The position numbers and the translations under genes are program-made. Shown here in pieces: positions 48,096-57,512 of a DNA stretch of 64,000 bases. The stretch's first letter is position 1. Each line of letters starts with the position of its first letter. A model generated the notes under the pieces. The model was not told where the DNA came from. It did not search any database and worked only from the letters and a program-made list of their open reading frames with translations. The stretch lies in the NCBI GenBank assembly GCA_021819205.1, contig JAKARV010000001.1, positions 62,001-126,000 of the forward strand, in the 5' to 3' direction. The stretch comes from Actinomycetes bacterium. Its GTDB lineage: Bacteria > Actinomycetota > Acidimicrobiia > Acidimicrobiales > Acidimicrobiaceae.

Positions 48096-48320
48096 CTGGC
48101 AAAGGGTAAGGAGGACACCATTGTCCTCGAGGGTACGGTTGTCGAACCGTTGCCGAACGCGATGTTTCGGGTGGAGTTGGAGAATGGGCTCAAAGTGTTG
48201 GCTCACAGCTCCGGAAAGATGCGGATGCACCGCATCCGGATCCTCCCGGGCGACAAGGTTCAGGTTGAGTTCACCCCGTACGATCTGACGCGTGGTCGGA
48301 TCACCTACCGGTACAAGTAA
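48096..48320 (+). CDS. infA: Translation initiation factor IF-1, apparent CTG start
   Basis: A 74-residue IF-1. [72 protein letters not shown] matches the family along its length. There is no ATG, GTG or TTG between the in-frame stop at 48084-48086 and the conserved start; the codon expected to initiate is CTG at 48096, five bases after AGGAGG (48085-48090). The first usable ATG, GTG or TTG would begin at about residue 19 and cut the beta-barrel. IF-1 binds the 30S A site with IF-2 and IF-3. Sequencing error is possible. Confidence 0.85.
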   Translation: MAKGKEDTIVLEGTVVEPLPNAMFRVELENGLKVLAHSSGKMRMHRIRILPGDKVQVEFTPYDLTRGRITYRYK

Positions 48321-48363
48321 GCGCTGGGTTGTCCGGCGGCATTGGAGAGGCTAAGGAGCGATC

Positions 48364-48477
48364 ATGAAGGTGAGACCGAGCGTCAAACCGATCTGCGAGA
48401 AGTGTAAGGTCATCCGCAGGGAGAGACGGGTTTTGGTCATCTGCGAGAACCCTCGGCACAAGCAGAGGCAGGGGTAG
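48364..48477 (+). CDS. rpmJ: 50S ribosomal protein L36
   Basis: A 37-residue bL36, too small for most gene finders to score well. [19 protein letters not shown], then [11 protein letters not shown], has the Cys-Cys-Cys-His zinc-binding pattern (C+ type). It starts with ATG 48364 behind GGAGCG. Position between infA and rpsM is standard. Confidence 0.95.
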   Translation: MKVRPSVKPICEKCKVIRRERRVLVICENPRHKQRQG

Positions 48478-48479
48478 CC

Positions 48480-48857
48480 ATGGCTCGTATTGCAGGAGTA
48501 GACATTCCCCGCGAGAAGCGGGTAGAGGTCGCCCTCACCTATATTTTCGGGATCGGCGCGACTAAGGCCAAGGAGATCGTTGAGGCCAGCGGCGTCAATC
48601 CGGACACCCGGGTTCGCGACCTCACCGACGACGAGATACTCAGGCTCCGGTCCTACATCGACCAGAACCTCAAGGTCGAGGGAGACCTCCGGCGGGAGAT
48701 CGACCAGAACATCAAACGCAAAGTCCAGATCGGCTGCTACGTTGGCGTTCGTCACCGGAGGGGTCTTCCGGTCCGTGGCCAGCGTACGCACACCAATGCC
48801 CGGACCCGCAAGGGGCCGCGGAAGACGGTCGCCGGCAAGAAAAAGGTAAAGCGCTAG
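48480..48857 (+). CDS. rpsM: 30S ribosomal protein S13
   Basis: A 125-residue uS13. [32 protein letters not shown] and the C-terminal [28 protein letters not shown] are diagnostic. It forms head bridges to the 50S subunit and contacts the P-site tRNA. It follows rpmJ by two bases. Confidence 0.97.
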   Translation: MARIAGVDIPREKRVEVALTYIFGIGATKAKEIVEASGVNPDTRVRDLTDDEILRLRSYIDQNLKVEGDLRREIDQNIKRKVQIGCYVGVRHRRGLPVRGQRTHTNARTRKGPRKTVAGKKKVKR

Positions 48858-48894
48858 TCACGCCGCTCGTTGCGGTGCTGGTCGGAAGGAGAAC

Positions 48895-49293
48895 ATGGCC
48901 AAGCCACGGCCGGGGGGCAGAAGACCCCGGAAAAGAGAGAGAAAGAATATTGCAAGGGGAGTGGCGCATATCCACTCTTCTTTCAACAACACCATCGTGA
49001 CCATTACTGATGCCTCCGGCAACGTGATCGCCTGGGCATCTTCCGGGAACGTTGGGTTCAAGGGATCGCGGAAATCCACTCCATTCGCCGCCCAGGTGGC
49101 CGGCGAGACGTGCGCCCGCCGGGCTATGGAGCACGGGGTTCGCGAGGTGGATGTTGAGCTCAAGGGCCCGGGCTCGGGCCGGGAAACCGCGCACAAGGCG
49201 CTCTCCACCGCCGGCATCGAGATCAGGTCGGTGAGGGACGTTACGCCAATCCCGCACAACGGATGCCGTCCAAAGAAGAGGAGGAGGGTCTAG
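48895..49293 (+). CDS. rpsK: 30S ribosomal protein S11
   Basis: A 132-residue uS11 on the 30S platform. The first 20 residues are basic, followed by [30 protein letters not shown] and [18 protein letters not shown] at the C-terminus. Its stop codon shares one base with the rpsD GTG start. Confidence 0.97.
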   Translation: MAKPRPGGRRPRKRERKNIARGVAHIHSSFNNTIVTITDASGNVIAWASSGNVGFKGSRKSTPFAAQVAGETCARRAMEHGVREVDVELKGPGSGRETAHKALSTAGIEIRSVRDVTPIPHNGCRPKKRRRV

Positions 49294-49919
49294 TGGCGCG
49301 CTACACCGGTCCGGTATGCAGGTTATGCAGGCGCGAGCGGACCAAGCTGTTTCTCAAGGGTCCAAAGTGCATGAGCGCAAAGTGTCCAATTACGATCGGG
49401 CGCTTTCCTCCGGGCGAGCACGGGCGTGATCGCCAGCGGCAGCCTTCGGAGTACTCGCAGCAGCTTAGGGAGAAGCAGAAGGCGCGGCGGACCTACGGCG
49501 TGCTTGGCAAGCAGTTTTCTCGGACTTACCGGGTGGCAGCTCGGCAACAGGGCCTGACCGGCGAGAGGCTCCTTCAGCTGCTCGAGCTGAGGCTCGATAA
49601 CGTGGTCTACCGCGCCGGAATAGGCGCTTCGCGGGCGCAAGCTAGGCAACTGGTCAAGCACGGCCATCTCCTCGTAGATGGCAAGCGCGTCGACATTCCC
49701 AGCTTCACGGTCAAGCCGGGCAGCACGGTATCGCTCAAGCCGTCATCGCGGGATCTCGCCATCGTCGAGTTCAACCGCGAGGTCGTGAACCACGAGGTTC
49801 CGGCTTGGCTGGAGCGCGTCGAGGGTGGCTCTGGAGTCCGTGTCCTCAACCCGCCGTTGCGGGAGCAGATCGATACCGAAGTTCGGGAACAGCTGATCGT
49901 CGAGCTGTATTCGAAGTAG
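49293..49919 (+). CDS. rpsD: 30S ribosomal protein S4, zinc-binding type
   Basis: A 208-residue uS4 that initiates 30S assembly. The N-terminus CRLCRRERTKLFLKGPKCMSAKCPI has the four cysteines of the zinc form, and ELRLDNVVYRAGIGASRAQARQLVKHGHLLVDGKRVDIPS is the S4 domain. GTG 49293 was chosen; the upstream in-frame codons are within rpsK. In E. coli S4 represses the alpha operon; no such site was identified here. Confidence 0.97.
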   Translation: MARYTGPVCRLCRRERTKLFLKGPKCMSAKCPITIGRFPPGEHGRDRQRQPSEYSQQLREKQKARRTYGVLGKQFSRTYRVAARQQGLTGERLLQLLELRLDNVVYRAGIGASRAQARQLVKHGHLLVDGKRVDIPSFTVKPGSTVSLKPSSRDLAIVEFNREVVNHEVPAWLERVEGGSGVRVLNPPLREQIDTEVREQLIVELYSK

Positions 49920-49958
49920 CCGGGCGGCGAGCCCAGAAAAAGAAAAAAGGATCTAGGG

Positions 49959-50897
49959 ATGCTTATCATTCAAAGGCCAAAAGTCGAGATTTTGGAGGAG
50001 GAGTCGGGCAGCCGGCAGCGTTTCTCCATCGGACCTCTCGAGCCCGGTTTTGGCCACTCGGTCGGGAATGCGCTCCGAAGGGTGCTGATCTCGTCGGTTC
50101 CCGGAGCGGCTATCAGCCAGGTGAGGTTTGACGACGCCTTGCACGAGTTTTCGACAATCCCTGGGGTGAAGGAGGACGTTATCGACATCATCCTCAACCT
50201 CAAGGACATTGTGCTCAGGTCGTACTCCAGCGAGCCGGTAACGATCCGGCTGGACGTCCGCGGACCCGCGGTGGTACGCGCCGGCGACTTCATGCTCTCT
50301 TCTGACGTAGAGATCATCAACCCCGAGCTGCAGATCGCTTCGCTCTCGGAGCAGGGCAGGTTAGCCGTTGACGCTGTCGTCGAGCAGGGCCGTGGCTACG
50401 TCTCCGCCGAGAAGAACAAGCGGACCAACACTATCGGGATCATCCCGATCGACGCAATATTTTCGCCGGTAAGAACCGTGAGTTACACGGTGACGCCGGT
50501 GCGCGTTGGCCAGGCGACCGACTTCGACGAGATCATCTTTGACGTCGAGACCGATGGATCGGTGTCGCCGCGGGATGCCCTGGCTTCTGCTGCGGGAACG
50601 CTTACCGGACTCTTTCAGCTCGTCTCCGAGCTGGCTACCGATGTTCCCCAGCTGGTGATGGCCGATGAGGAGGGCATTGAGGAGCGTTCTCCTGACTTCG
50701 ACCTTCCGATCGAGGAACTCGACCTTACCGAGCGCCCCCGCAACTGCTTGAAGCGGGCGCAGATCAACAGCATCGGCGACCTCATTGAGCGGACGCCGGA
50801 TGATCTGCTGTCGATCACCAACTTTGGGCAGAAGTCGCTTGACGAGGTGGCTGAGAAGCTGGCAAAGAGGGGCCTGTTCTTGAGGAGTAAAGACTGA
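49959..50897 (+). CDS. rpoA: DNA-directed RNA polymerase alpha subunit
   Basis: A 312-residue alpha subunit. The N-terminal assembly domain includes [27 protein letters not shown], and the C-terminal domain (from about residue 245) reads [27 protein letters not shown], with residues that contact UP elements and activators. It starts 39 bases after rpsD, with ATG 49959 behind AAAAGGATC. Its stop shares a base with the rplQ ATG (TGATG). Confidence 0.97.
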   Translation: MLIIQRPKVEILEEESGSRQRFSIGPLEPGFGHSVGNALRRVLISSVPGAAISQVRFDDALHEFSTIPGVKEDVIDIILNLKDIVLRSYSSEPVTIRLDVRGPAVVRAGDFMLSSDVEIINPELQIASLSEQGRLAVDAVVEQGRGYVSAEKNKRTNTIGIIPIDAIFSPVRTVSYTVTPVRVGQATDFDEIIFDVETDGSVSPRDALASAAGTLTGLFQLVSELATDVPQLVMADEEGIEERSPDFDLPIEELDLTERPRNCLKRAQINSIGDLIERTPDDLLSITNFGQKSLDEVAEKLAKRGLFLRSKD

Positions 50898-51253
50898 TGG
50901 TATCCGGACGTCCGAAGCAGGGGAAGCGCCTAGGAAAGGACGCATCTCACCAGCGCGCGATGCTGGCGAATCTGGCGGCTTCGCTGATCGCAGCGGAGTC
51001 GATTACGACTACCGACGCCAAGGCTAGGGCGCTCCGCCCAGTCGTCGAGAAGCTGGTGACCAAGGCGAAGAAGGGCGACCTTCATAACAAGCGGCAGGTG
51101 ATCTCCTTCCTCCGGGACGAGGACGCCACCTTCAAGCTTTTCAACGATGTCGGACCGCGGTATCAGAACCGGCAGGGCGGCTACACCAGAATCCTCAAGC
51201 AGGGGCCGCGCCACGGTGACGGGGCCCCCATGGTGGTCATCGAGCTGGTCTAG
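50897..51253 (+). CDS. rplQ: 50S ribosomal protein L17
   Basis: A 118-residue bL17. [36 protein letters not shown] and [28 protein letters not shown] are diagnostic. It overlaps rpoA by one base, and truA begins seven bases later. Confidence 0.97.
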   Translation: MVSGRPKQGKRLGKDASHQRAMLANLAASLIAAESITTTDAKARALRPVVEKLVTKAKKGDLHNKRQVISFLRDEDATFKLFNDVGPRYQNRQGGYTRILKQGPRHGDGAPMVVIELV

Positions 51254-51260
51254 CCGGGCT

Positions 51261-52094
51261 ATGGCCTCCGCGCTGGTGGTTAGCTACGACGGGAGTGCGT
51301 TTCACGGAGTTGCGCGCCAGCCAGGGTTGCGTACGGTTGCCGGACGGATCGAGGAGGCGCTTTCGATCATCGGCCAGCGGCCAATTCAGCTGGCCGTGGC
51401 CGGAAGGACCGACGCCGGCGTCCACGCCAGGGCTCAGGTTTTCAGCTGCGCGGAGGAGATCGACCCTACGGTTGCCGGCCGTATTGGAAAACTTTCCGGT
51501 GGCGGGTTGGCGGTCCGTTCGATTGTTCCGGTGGAGGATGGGTTTCACGCCCGGTTCTCCGCTCGCTTCCGGCAGTACGTCTACCGGATCAGGCTCGCGG
51601 TCGACGATCCCGGATACGCCGGGCGGGCTTGGCTTGCCGGTCCCGGGATCGACGCCGAGCTGCTCGGTGCGGCGCTTTCGGCCGCAACGGGTCAACGAGA
51701 CTTCTCGGCGCTTTGCAAGGCGCGTTCCGCTGGCGGGTTTCAGCGGCATCTTCTCGCCAGCGAGGTGGTCGTCTCTTCCGGGTTCGTAGACGTGATCGTC
51801 GTCGGCGTCTCCTTCTGCCAGCAGCTGGTGCGGCGGCTGGTCGGAAACGCGGTTGCGGTTGCGACCGGACGGCTCGGCCTCGCCGAGTTCGAAGGCGCGC
51901 TCGGTGCGTTCGATCGGGCGCGGTTGGCTACGGTTGCGCCGGCTGGAGGCCTGTATCTGTGGCGGGTTGGTTACGGCGACAATTGGCAATGGGTCTTTGA
52001 CTCATACCGGAAAGCCGGTTTCGAGGCGGAGTGGGTCGGCTTCCAGCCGGACGAGCTTGGCCTCGGTATAGAATGTTACCCTTGTGTCGGGTAG
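51261..52094 (+). CDS. truA: tRNA pseudouridine synthase A (positions 38-40)
   Basis: A 277-residue TruA. The catalytic aspartate is Asp51 in AVAGRTDAGVHA, with the YDGSAFHG N-terminal strand and the QLVRRLVGNAVAVATGRL segment. It isomerises uridines in the anticodon stem of many tRNAs. ATG 51261 is the start because upstream in-frame sequence is inside rplQ. The gene order rplQ-truA-rplM-rpsI is common in actinobacteria. Confidence 0.95.
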   Translation: MASALVVSYDGSAFHGVARQPGLRTVAGRIEEALSIIGQRPIQLAVAGRTDAGVHARAQVFSCAEEIDPTVAGRIGKLSGGGLAVRSIVPVEDGFHARFSARFRQYVYRIRLAVDDPGYAGRAWLAGPGIDAELLGAALSAATGQRDFSALCKARSAGGFQRHLLASEVVVSSGFVDVIVVGVSFCQQLVRRLVGNAVAVATGRLGLAEFEGALGAFDRARLATVAPAGGLYLWRVGYGDNWQWVFDSYRKAGFEAEWVGFQPDELGLGIECYPCVG

Positions 52095-52122
52095 TGACCG
52101 ATTGATCTGAGGATTTCAAGCG

Positions 52123-52584
52123 ATGAAGACGTATGTACCTAAAGGAACGGATCTGGCGAGGGAGTGGTTCGTCGTCGACGCCGCCGATCTAGTCGTTGGG
52201 CGGGTTGCCACCGAGGTCGCCCGGATCCTGCGCGGGAAGCACAAGCCGATCTTTACCCCGAACCTCGACTGCGGCGATCACGTCATCGTGGTCAATGCGG
52301 CAAAGGCCGTTCTGTCGGCTTCGAAGGCGGACTCCAAGGTCTACTACCGGCACTCGGGCTATCCGGGTGGGCTTCGGAAGATTGGGTTTCAGGACGTCAT
52401 GGAGCGCCGTCCGGAGCGAGCGGTAGAGCTGGCGGTCAAGGGGATGCTTCCCAAGGGGAGGCTCGGTAGGCAGATGTACCGGAAGCTGAAGGTCTACGCG
52501 GGTCCAGAGCATCCGCACGAGGCGCAGATGCCGAGGCCGCTTGATCTGCGCGGCAAGCGTTCAGAGACCGGCAGCGCAAGCTGA
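52123..52584 (+). CDS. rplM: 50S ribosomal protein L13
   Basis: A 153-residue uL13. ETDLAREWFVVDAADLVVGRVATEVARILRGKHKP-like sequence, HVIVVNAAKAVLSA, YYRHSGYPGGLR and GMLPKGRLGRQMYRKLKVYAGPEHPHEAQ match the family. TAGAAT at 52069-52074, in the end of truA, is a possible -10 for a separate L13-S9 message. Confidence 0.97.
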   Translation: MKTYVPKGTDLAREWFVVDAADLVVGRVATEVARILRGKHKPIFTPNLDCGDHVIVVNAAKAVLSASKADSKVYYRHSGYPGGLRKIGFQDVMERRPERAVELAVKGMLPKGRLGRQMYRKLKVYAGPEHPHEAQMPRPLDLRGKRSETGSAS

Positions 52585-52602
52585 TTTGATCTAGGAGATT
52601 TG

Positions 52603-52995
52603 ATGGCATCAACAGTGAAGCAGTCAACCGGCCGCCGCAAGCGCGCGGTTGCGCGGGTTCGCCTCGTTCCCGGAAACGGTACCGTCGTTGTTAACGGTCA
52701 CGAACTCGCGAAGTACGTGCCTTCGATGTCGCTGAGGGCGTTTGCTACAGAGCCGCTACGCACCGCCGATGTGGAGCAGGTTTATGACGTCTTCGCCAAC
52801 ATCGACGGCGGGGGTTCCAGTGGGCAGGCTGGCGCATTGAGGATGGCACTCGCTCGCGCCATAATCGCGTTGCAGCCGGATTTGCGGCCGGTATTGAAGG
52901 GGGCTGGCATGCTCACCCGCGACGCCCGCGAGAAAGAGTCCAAGAAGTACGGTTTGAAGAAGGCTCGCAAGGCTCCCCAGTACTCCAAGCGGTAA
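52603..52995 (+). CDS. rpsI: 30S ribosomal protein S9
   Basis: A 130-residue uS9. The sequence STGRRKRAVARVRLVPGNGTVVVNGHEL and the C-terminal DAREKESKKYGLKKARKAPQYSKR, ending in the arginine that touches the P-site anticodon loop, are diagnostic. ATG 52603 is preferred to TTG 52600 because AGGAG is five bases upstream. The stop shares a base with the glmM start (TAATG). Confidence 0.97.
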   Translation: MASTVKQSTGRRKRAVARVRLVPGNGTVVVNGHELAKYVPSMSLRAFATEPLRTADVEQVYDVFANIDGGGSSGQAGALRMALARAIIALQPDLRPVLKGAGMLTRDAREKESKKYGLKKARKAPQYSKR

Positions 52996-54323
52996 TGCTC
53001 CGCTTCGGTACCGATGGCATCCGTGGCCGAGCCAACCAGGAGCTCACCATGGATGTGTGCTACTGGCTTGGTGTGGCGGTTGCGGAGGAGATCGAGTGCG
53101 ACCGGGTAGCCATCGGCCGGGATACCCGAGAATCGGGGTTTTGGCTGGCCCAAGCCGTTGGTCTTGGTCTTGCGGCCTGCGGCGTCGACGTAATCGACTG
53201 CGGAGTCATGCCGACCGGGGCTCTCAGCTGGGTGGCTAGAAAAGTCGAGGCTCCGACGGTTGTGGTCTCCGCCTCGCACAATCCGTACTACGACAACGGG
53301 ATCAAGGTCTTTACCGCATCGGGGGGAAAGCTTTCGGATCGGCTGGAGCGGCAGATCGAGGCGACGTTAAACGCTCTCATCTCGGGCCGGGAGAAGCTTT
53401 ACGGGAAGTTGGGCGGCTATGAGGCCCGCAACTTCAGCAGCGGCTACATCGAGTGGCTGCTATCGCTGCGAGGCAAACTGGAACGGCCCCTGCGCGTCGC
53501 TTATGACGCAGCCAATGGAGCCGCCTTTGGCCTTGCCGGCCGGCTCGTCGAGGCGCTTGGCGCCGAGGTGGCGCTTGCCATCGGCAGTAATCCGGACGGC
53601 CACAATATTAACGATGGCGTCGGTGCGCTGCACCCGGAGAAGCTTGTCGACGCGGTTGGGCCGTGCGGCGCCGACGTTGGACTTGCTTTTGATGGCGACG
53701 CTGACCGGTTGATCGCGGTGTCTCCCGGCGGACGGGTCGCAGACGGGGACGACATCATGGCGCTGATCGCACTCGATTTGAACCGGCGGGGATCGCTTGC
53801 CGGCCCGGGGATCGTGGTGACGGTGATGTCCAATCTCGGCCTGGAACGGGCGATGAAGCGGCATGGGTTTCAGGTGGCGCGTACCCAGGTGGGGGATCGC
53901 CAGGTCGCCGTGGGTCTCGAAGAGACCGGATTCGGCCTCGGTGGCGAACAGAGTGGACATATCATCGTTCCGAGCTTCAGCCCAACCGGAGATGGCCTGC
54001 TTACGGCGCTTCTTCTTCTGCACATAATCGCGTCGAGCGGAGAGGGGTTCGACGCCCTGCTCGACCAGCTGGATCCCAAGTTCCCCCAAATTCACCGGCA
54101 GGTGCGGACAGGGAGTAGCGCAAGGGTCGCTGCGGCGCCGGAGGTCGCTTCGGCCATTGCAGAGGTAGAGGCGGGCTTTGGCGGCCAGGGGAGGGTAGTT
54201 CTCCGGGCGAGCGGGACCGAGCCGTTGGTTAGAATCATGGTGGAGGCGCGGTCGCTGGCGGAAGCCGAAGCCGCGGCCGAGCGCCTGGTTGGCGCCGTCT
54301 TGGAGGCGACCGGAAGCATCTAG
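52995..54323 (+). CDS. glmM: Phosphoglucosamine mutase
   Basis: A 442-residue mutase converting glucosamine-6-phosphate to glucosamine-1-phosphate, a step to UDP-GlcNAc. The phosphoserine is Ser94 in VVSASHNPYYDNGIK, and the metal-binding loop is FDGDADRLIAV. C-terminal GTEPLVRIMVEA binds phosphate. ATG 52995 overlaps the rpsI stop, tying peptidoglycan precursor supply to the ribosome operon. glmS follows after 17 bases. Confidence 0.96.
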   Translation: MLRFGTDGIRGRANQELTMDVCYWLGVAVAEEIECDRVAIGRDTRESGFWLAQAVGLGLAACGVDVIDCGVMPTGALSWVARKVEAPTVVVSASHNPYYDNGIKVFTASGGKLSDRLERQIEATLNALISGREKLYGKLGGYEARNFSSGYIEWLLSLRGKLERPLRVAYDAANGAAFGLAGRLVEALGAEVALAIGSNPDGHNINDGVGALHPEKLVDAVGPCGADVGLAFDGDADRLIAVSPGGRVADGDDIMALIALDLNRRGSLAGPGIVVTVMSNLGLERAMKRHGFQVARTQVGDRQVAVGLEETGFGLGGEQSGHIIVPSFSPTGDGLLTALLLLHIIASSGEGFDALLDQLDPKFPQIHRQVRTGSSARVAAAPEVASAIAEVEAGFGGQGRVVLRASGTEPLVRIMVEARSLAEAEAAAERLVGAVLEATGSI

Positions 54324-54340
54324 CCGTATAAGGAGGTCGC

Positions 54341-56170
54341 ATGTGTGGCATCGTCGGTGGCGTTGGCCCGTCGATCTTGGCGGCAGAGGTCTTTGAAGGC
54401 CTGAAGCGGCTTGAGTACCGCGGGTACGATTCAGCGGGCCTGGCACTTATCGGAACGGGTGGCGTCGAGGTGATCCGGACCGCTTGCGGGCGGCACTCGC
54501 TAGACGACTTGAAGGGCCGCATCGACGAGCTGACACCGGGGGCAAGCCTGGTCATCGGGCATACCAGGTGGGCTACCCATGGCGCTCCGACGCTGGAGAA
54601 CGCTCACCCGCATACGGACTGCACCGGTCGGGTGGTTCTGGTCCATAACGGCATCGTCGACAACTTCCGGGAGTTGAGGGCGGAGGTTGTCTCGCACGGT
54701 CACGAACTCAAGTCGGCAACCGACTCCGAAGTGATCGCCCACCTCATCGAGGAGGAGCTGGCGGCGGGGATGGAGCCAGCCGCGGCGCTCGGTTCCGTCT
54801 TCTCGCGGCTCTCGGGACACATGGCGCTTGTGGCCGCCTTTGCCCAGTTCCCTGGGTCGATCTTTGGCATCAGGCGGACTTCGCCGTTACTGGTGGCCGA
54901 GGGCGATGGACGATCGTTTTTTGCTTCCGACGCCCCCGCGATTCTTGACGTTGCCACTTCCTTCTACGAGATGCCCGAGGAGAGGGTGATTGCGATCGGG
55001 AAATTGGCTAATGGGGCGGCTGGGGTCTCCACTCTCACTCCGCTCGCGATCGACTGGGCCTCTCAGGACGTTGAGCTCGTTGGCCACCAGAGCTTCTACG
55101 AGATGGAACTCTCCCAGGAGGCGGGGGCCTTCCTTGACACCGTGTCTTCGCTGATCGACGAGGGTGGCGGAGCGGTGGTGGACGAGCTGAAGGTGGATCC
55201 GTACGAACTCAAGCGGCTTCGCAAAGTAACCGTCGTTGGCTGCGGCACCAGCTATCACGCTGGATTGGTCGGCAGGTTCCTGATCGAGCACTTCGCCAAG
55301 GTCCCGGTCGAGGTGGACGTCGCCTCCGAGTACCGCTATCGGGACCCGATTCTTGACGACGACGCCCTCGTGGTAGGGGTCTCCCAGTCTGGAGAGTCGC
55401 TCGATACCATAACCGCCGTCAAGGGGGCGGCAGCTGCCGGTGCGAGAACCCTTGCGGTCACCAACGTGATCGGTTCACAGCTGAGCCGGCTTTCGGACAC
55501 CGTGCTCTACACTCGGGCCGGACCCGAAGTCTCGGTCGCCTCGACCAAGACCCACCTCTCCCAGATTGGCGCGCTGGCGCTTTTTGCCATCTACCTTGGC
55601 GAGCTCAAGGGTCACATTTACCCGGAGGAGGCGCGCGAGGCGCGCAACTCACTGAGGAAGGTGGCTGCTGCCATCGAAGTGGCGCTGGAGAGGAAGAGAG
55701 GCTACGAGGAGAAGCTTGCCCCCTTCGTCGGCACCGACCGCTTCTTCTTCATCGGACGGAATTTGCAGTACCCGGTGGCCCTCGAGGGCGCGCTCAAGCT
55801 GAAGGAACTCTCCTACCTCGCTGCGGAGGCTTATCCTGCCGGCGAGCTGAAGCACGGCCCGATCGCCATGCTTGATTCCGAAGCCGTGGTGGTGGCGCTG
55901 GTTCCCAGGGACCGGCTGCGCGAAAAAGTGCTTGCCAACATCGAGGAGGTGAGAGCCAGGGGAGCTCGGGTCATCGTGGTGGCCTTCGACGGTGACGACG
56001 AGGCGGCGACGCTCGCCGAGGCTGCCCTATTCGTCCCCGAGGTTAGGCCGATCTGGTCCCCGCTGGTCACCGTCGTCCCGCTTCAAGTTATGGCGGGCGC
56101 GGTGGCACGTTCCCGGGGATTGAACCTTGACCGGCCTCGAAACTTGGCAAAAACGGTCACGGTCGAGTAG
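54341..56170 (+). CDS. glmS: Glutamine-fructose-6-phosphate aminotransferase (isomerising)
   Basis: A 609-residue enzyme. The glutaminase domain begins MCGIVGGVGPSILAAEVF, whose Cys2 becomes the N-terminal nucleophile; RLEYRGYDSAGLALI and HTRWATHGAPT follow. Two sugar-isomerase (SIS) domains from about residue 285 include VGCGTSYHAGLVGRFL, VGVSQSGESLDTI and ELKHGPIAMLD. It makes glucosamine-6-phosphate, the substrate of GlmM. AAGGAGG precedes the ATG. In some Gram-positive bacteria a ribozyme controls glmS; the short 17-bp gap here leaves no room for it. Confidence 0.96.
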   Translation: MCGIVGGVGPSILAAEVFEGLKRLEYRGYDSAGLALIGTGGVEVIRTACGRHSLDDLKGRIDELTPGASLVIGHTRWATHGAPTLENAHPHTDCTGRVVLVHNGIVDNFRELRAEVVSHGHELKSATDSEVIAHLIEEELAAGMEPAAALGSVFSRLSGHMALVAAFAQFPGSIFGIRRTSPLLVAEGDGRSFFASDAPAILDVATSFYEMPEERVIAIGKLANGAAGVSTLTPLAIDWASQDVELVGHQSFYEMELSQEAGAFLDTVSSLIDEGGGAVVDELKVDPYELKRLRKVTVVGCGTSYHAGLVGRFLIEHFAKVPVEVDVASEYRYRDPILDDDALVVGVSQSGESLDTITAVKGAAAAGARTLAVTNVIGSQLSRLSDTVLYTRAGPEVSVASTKTHLSQIGALALFAIYLGELKGHIYPEEAREARNSLRKVAAAIEVALERKRGYEEKLAPFVGTDRFFFIGRNLQYPVALEGALKLKELSYLAAEAYPAGELKHGPIAMLDSEAVVVALVPRDRLREKVLANIEEVRARGARVIVVAFDGDDEAATLAEAALFVPEVRPIWSPLVTVVPLQVMAGAVARSRGLNLDRPRNLAKTVTVE

Positions 56171-56210
56171 CTGGAGCTTACGCGAGCGCCTTTTGCAAGA
56201 GCCGCTCCAG
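56171..56210. terminator. Long-loop inverted repeat between convergent glmS and glycosyltransferase genes
   Basis: CTGGAGC (56171-56177) and GCTCCAG (56204-56210) are perfect 7-bp complements with a 26-base loop that contains TTTT. The left arm lies directly after the glmS stop, and the right arm is in the end of the minus-strand gene. It is a possible bidirectional terminator, weakened by the large loop. Confidence 0.3.
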
Positions 56211-57158
56211 GGTGGCGGCCGATGCCCTCCTGGAGTAGTGTTTTGCGATTATCTCCGGCGTCTCGCCGGGGGGAGGCACTGGATCGGCCATGGCGGCGGC
56301 CAACATCGCCGGGTTCTGCGGGTCGACTTCTACCGCGCCCAGCGGGAGGAGTTCGGCCAAACCGCCGAGCGAGCTGATGAGGGTTGGCGTCCCGGTTGCC
56401 AGCGCCTCCAGCGGCACCAGTCCAAACCCCTCTGCCGCTATCGAGGGCGCAAGAACCGCCCTTGAGCTTCGTATCGCTGCGGCGAGTTCGGCGGGTTGGT
56501 GAAAGCGCGGTATCAGCCGTGCCCGCGGGTGTGCCTTGATGGCGGCAAGGAGTGCGGCATGTTCCGCGGTTGGGGTGCTCCAAGGGGAGATGTTCTCGAC
56601 GAATGTGACGGTAGTCGAGTCTGCTATTTCCAGCGCGGCCAGCACCTCTTCCACCCCCTTCTTTCGGAGCGTCCGATTCGGAAAAAGCAGGTGGTTTCCC
56701 CGACTCTCGTTGCCGGATACCCGGAACGCCGGATCGATGAAGGGCCGGACCGTTGCAACCTGAAGCCCCAAGATCTGGCTGGCGTGGCCGGCGAGGAAAT
56801 TGGAGACCGCGGCCAGCACCGACCCATTCTTCCTCGACGGGCTGGTGGTGTCCCACGCCTCACTGGTGTTGTGGAGCACGGTAACCGTCGGCAAGGAGAG
56901 CCGGGCTGCCGGCTGGAGGCGGTTGTTGGTCACCAGCACGTCCAGGCCGGTTGCCTCCCGGCGCAGGGAGTCGAGGGTTACGGTACGGGTGGCAACGAAA
57001 GGGTCGGAGGCGGGTACGAAGGAGAGCAACCGGACGTCGTGGGCTTTGGCAAGCTCGCGTCCCCACCCGACCACCAGCTTCTCCAGCCCGCCGGCGCTCG
57101 CGGAAAGCGGGGCGAGTTCGGTTCCGAGCAGGCCGATTCGGAGACTGTGACCTGGCAC
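56178..57158 (-). CDS. Glycosyltransferase, GT4-like
   Basis: A 326-residue family-4 type sugar transferase. RIGLLGTELAPLSASAGGLEKLVVGWGRELA is the N-terminal Rossmann strand with a glycine-rich loop; the C-terminal nucleotide-sugar site includes HLLFPNRTLRKKGVEEVLAALE and APSIAAEGFGLVPLEALATGTPTLIS, with the E-x7-E motif. It is short for GT4 proteins (about 360-400). The GTG start at 57158 lies six bases after a TAGGCT box on the minus strand. Convergent with glmS. Acceptor and donor are unknown. Confidence 0.75.
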   Translation of the reverse strand: MPGHSLRIGLLGTELAPLSASAGGLEKLVVGWGRELAKAHDVRLLSFVPASDPFVATRTVTLDSLRREATGLDVLVTNNRLQPAARLSLPTVTVLHNTSEAWDTTSPSRKNGSVLAAVSNFLAGHASQILGLQVATVRPFIDPAFRVSGNESRGNHLLFPNRTLRKKGVEEVLAALEIADSTTVTFVENISPWSTPTAEHAALLAAIKAHPRARLIPRFHQPAELAAAIRSSRAVLAPSIAAEGFGLVPLEALATGTPTLISSLGGLAELLPLGAVEVDPQNPAMLAAAMADPVPPPGETPEIIAKHYSRRASAATLERLLQKALA

Positions 57159-57164
57159 GGCTCC

Positions 57165-57170
57165 AGCCTA
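57165..57170 (-). promoter_or_regulatory. Probable leaderless -10 element for the glycosyltransferase gene
   Basis: On the minus strand TAGGCT is followed by exactly six bases (GGAGCC) and then the GTG start, the same spacing as upstream of the PHP and Bcp genes. The mRNA would have little or no leader; GGAG within the spacer is too close to act as a ribosome-binding site. Confidence 0.4.
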
Positions 57171-57512
57171 GTGCCTGAAGCCCCGGGGAATCCTACTCCT
57201 TGCCGAAGCTGCGTTGTCCGAAATTCGATATGACATCGCCGCGTGGGGCGTGCGCGGGGCGGTACAGAGCTTCCTTGCACGATGTCCGGGTGTGGCGGAA
57301 AGTCTCGTCATGCCCGCGCAGCGGGAGTAGACTACCGGCGCTGGCGCTGGCCTTCGAACGGGACTTATGGGCCAAGGCACGCGAGGTTCAGATGCGGCCC
57401 CTCGTTGTAGTGAGATGGGCGGGGCAGTTTCAGTTTAGAATCTCAAATGCATCAGTAATAAGAGTGGGAGAGTACGCATTCTTTATCGTGCAACCAGCTA
57501 TCTGTTCAAGAG
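57171..57512. other. 342-bp intergenic region between glycosyltransferase and TetR genes
   Basis: No gene, tRNA or repeat was found. The left half is GC-rich with a small CCCGC-GCA-GCGGG hairpin; the right part (about 57420-57510) is noticeably more AT-rich, as is common for promoter DNA or at the edge of acquired DNA. It must contain the tetR promoter, but no convincing -35/-10 pair could be picked. Confidence 0.5.

Noticed and set aside
54324-54340. glmS ribozyme
   Set aside because: Only 17 bases separate glmM and glmS, so the ribozyme (over 100 bases) cannot fit.
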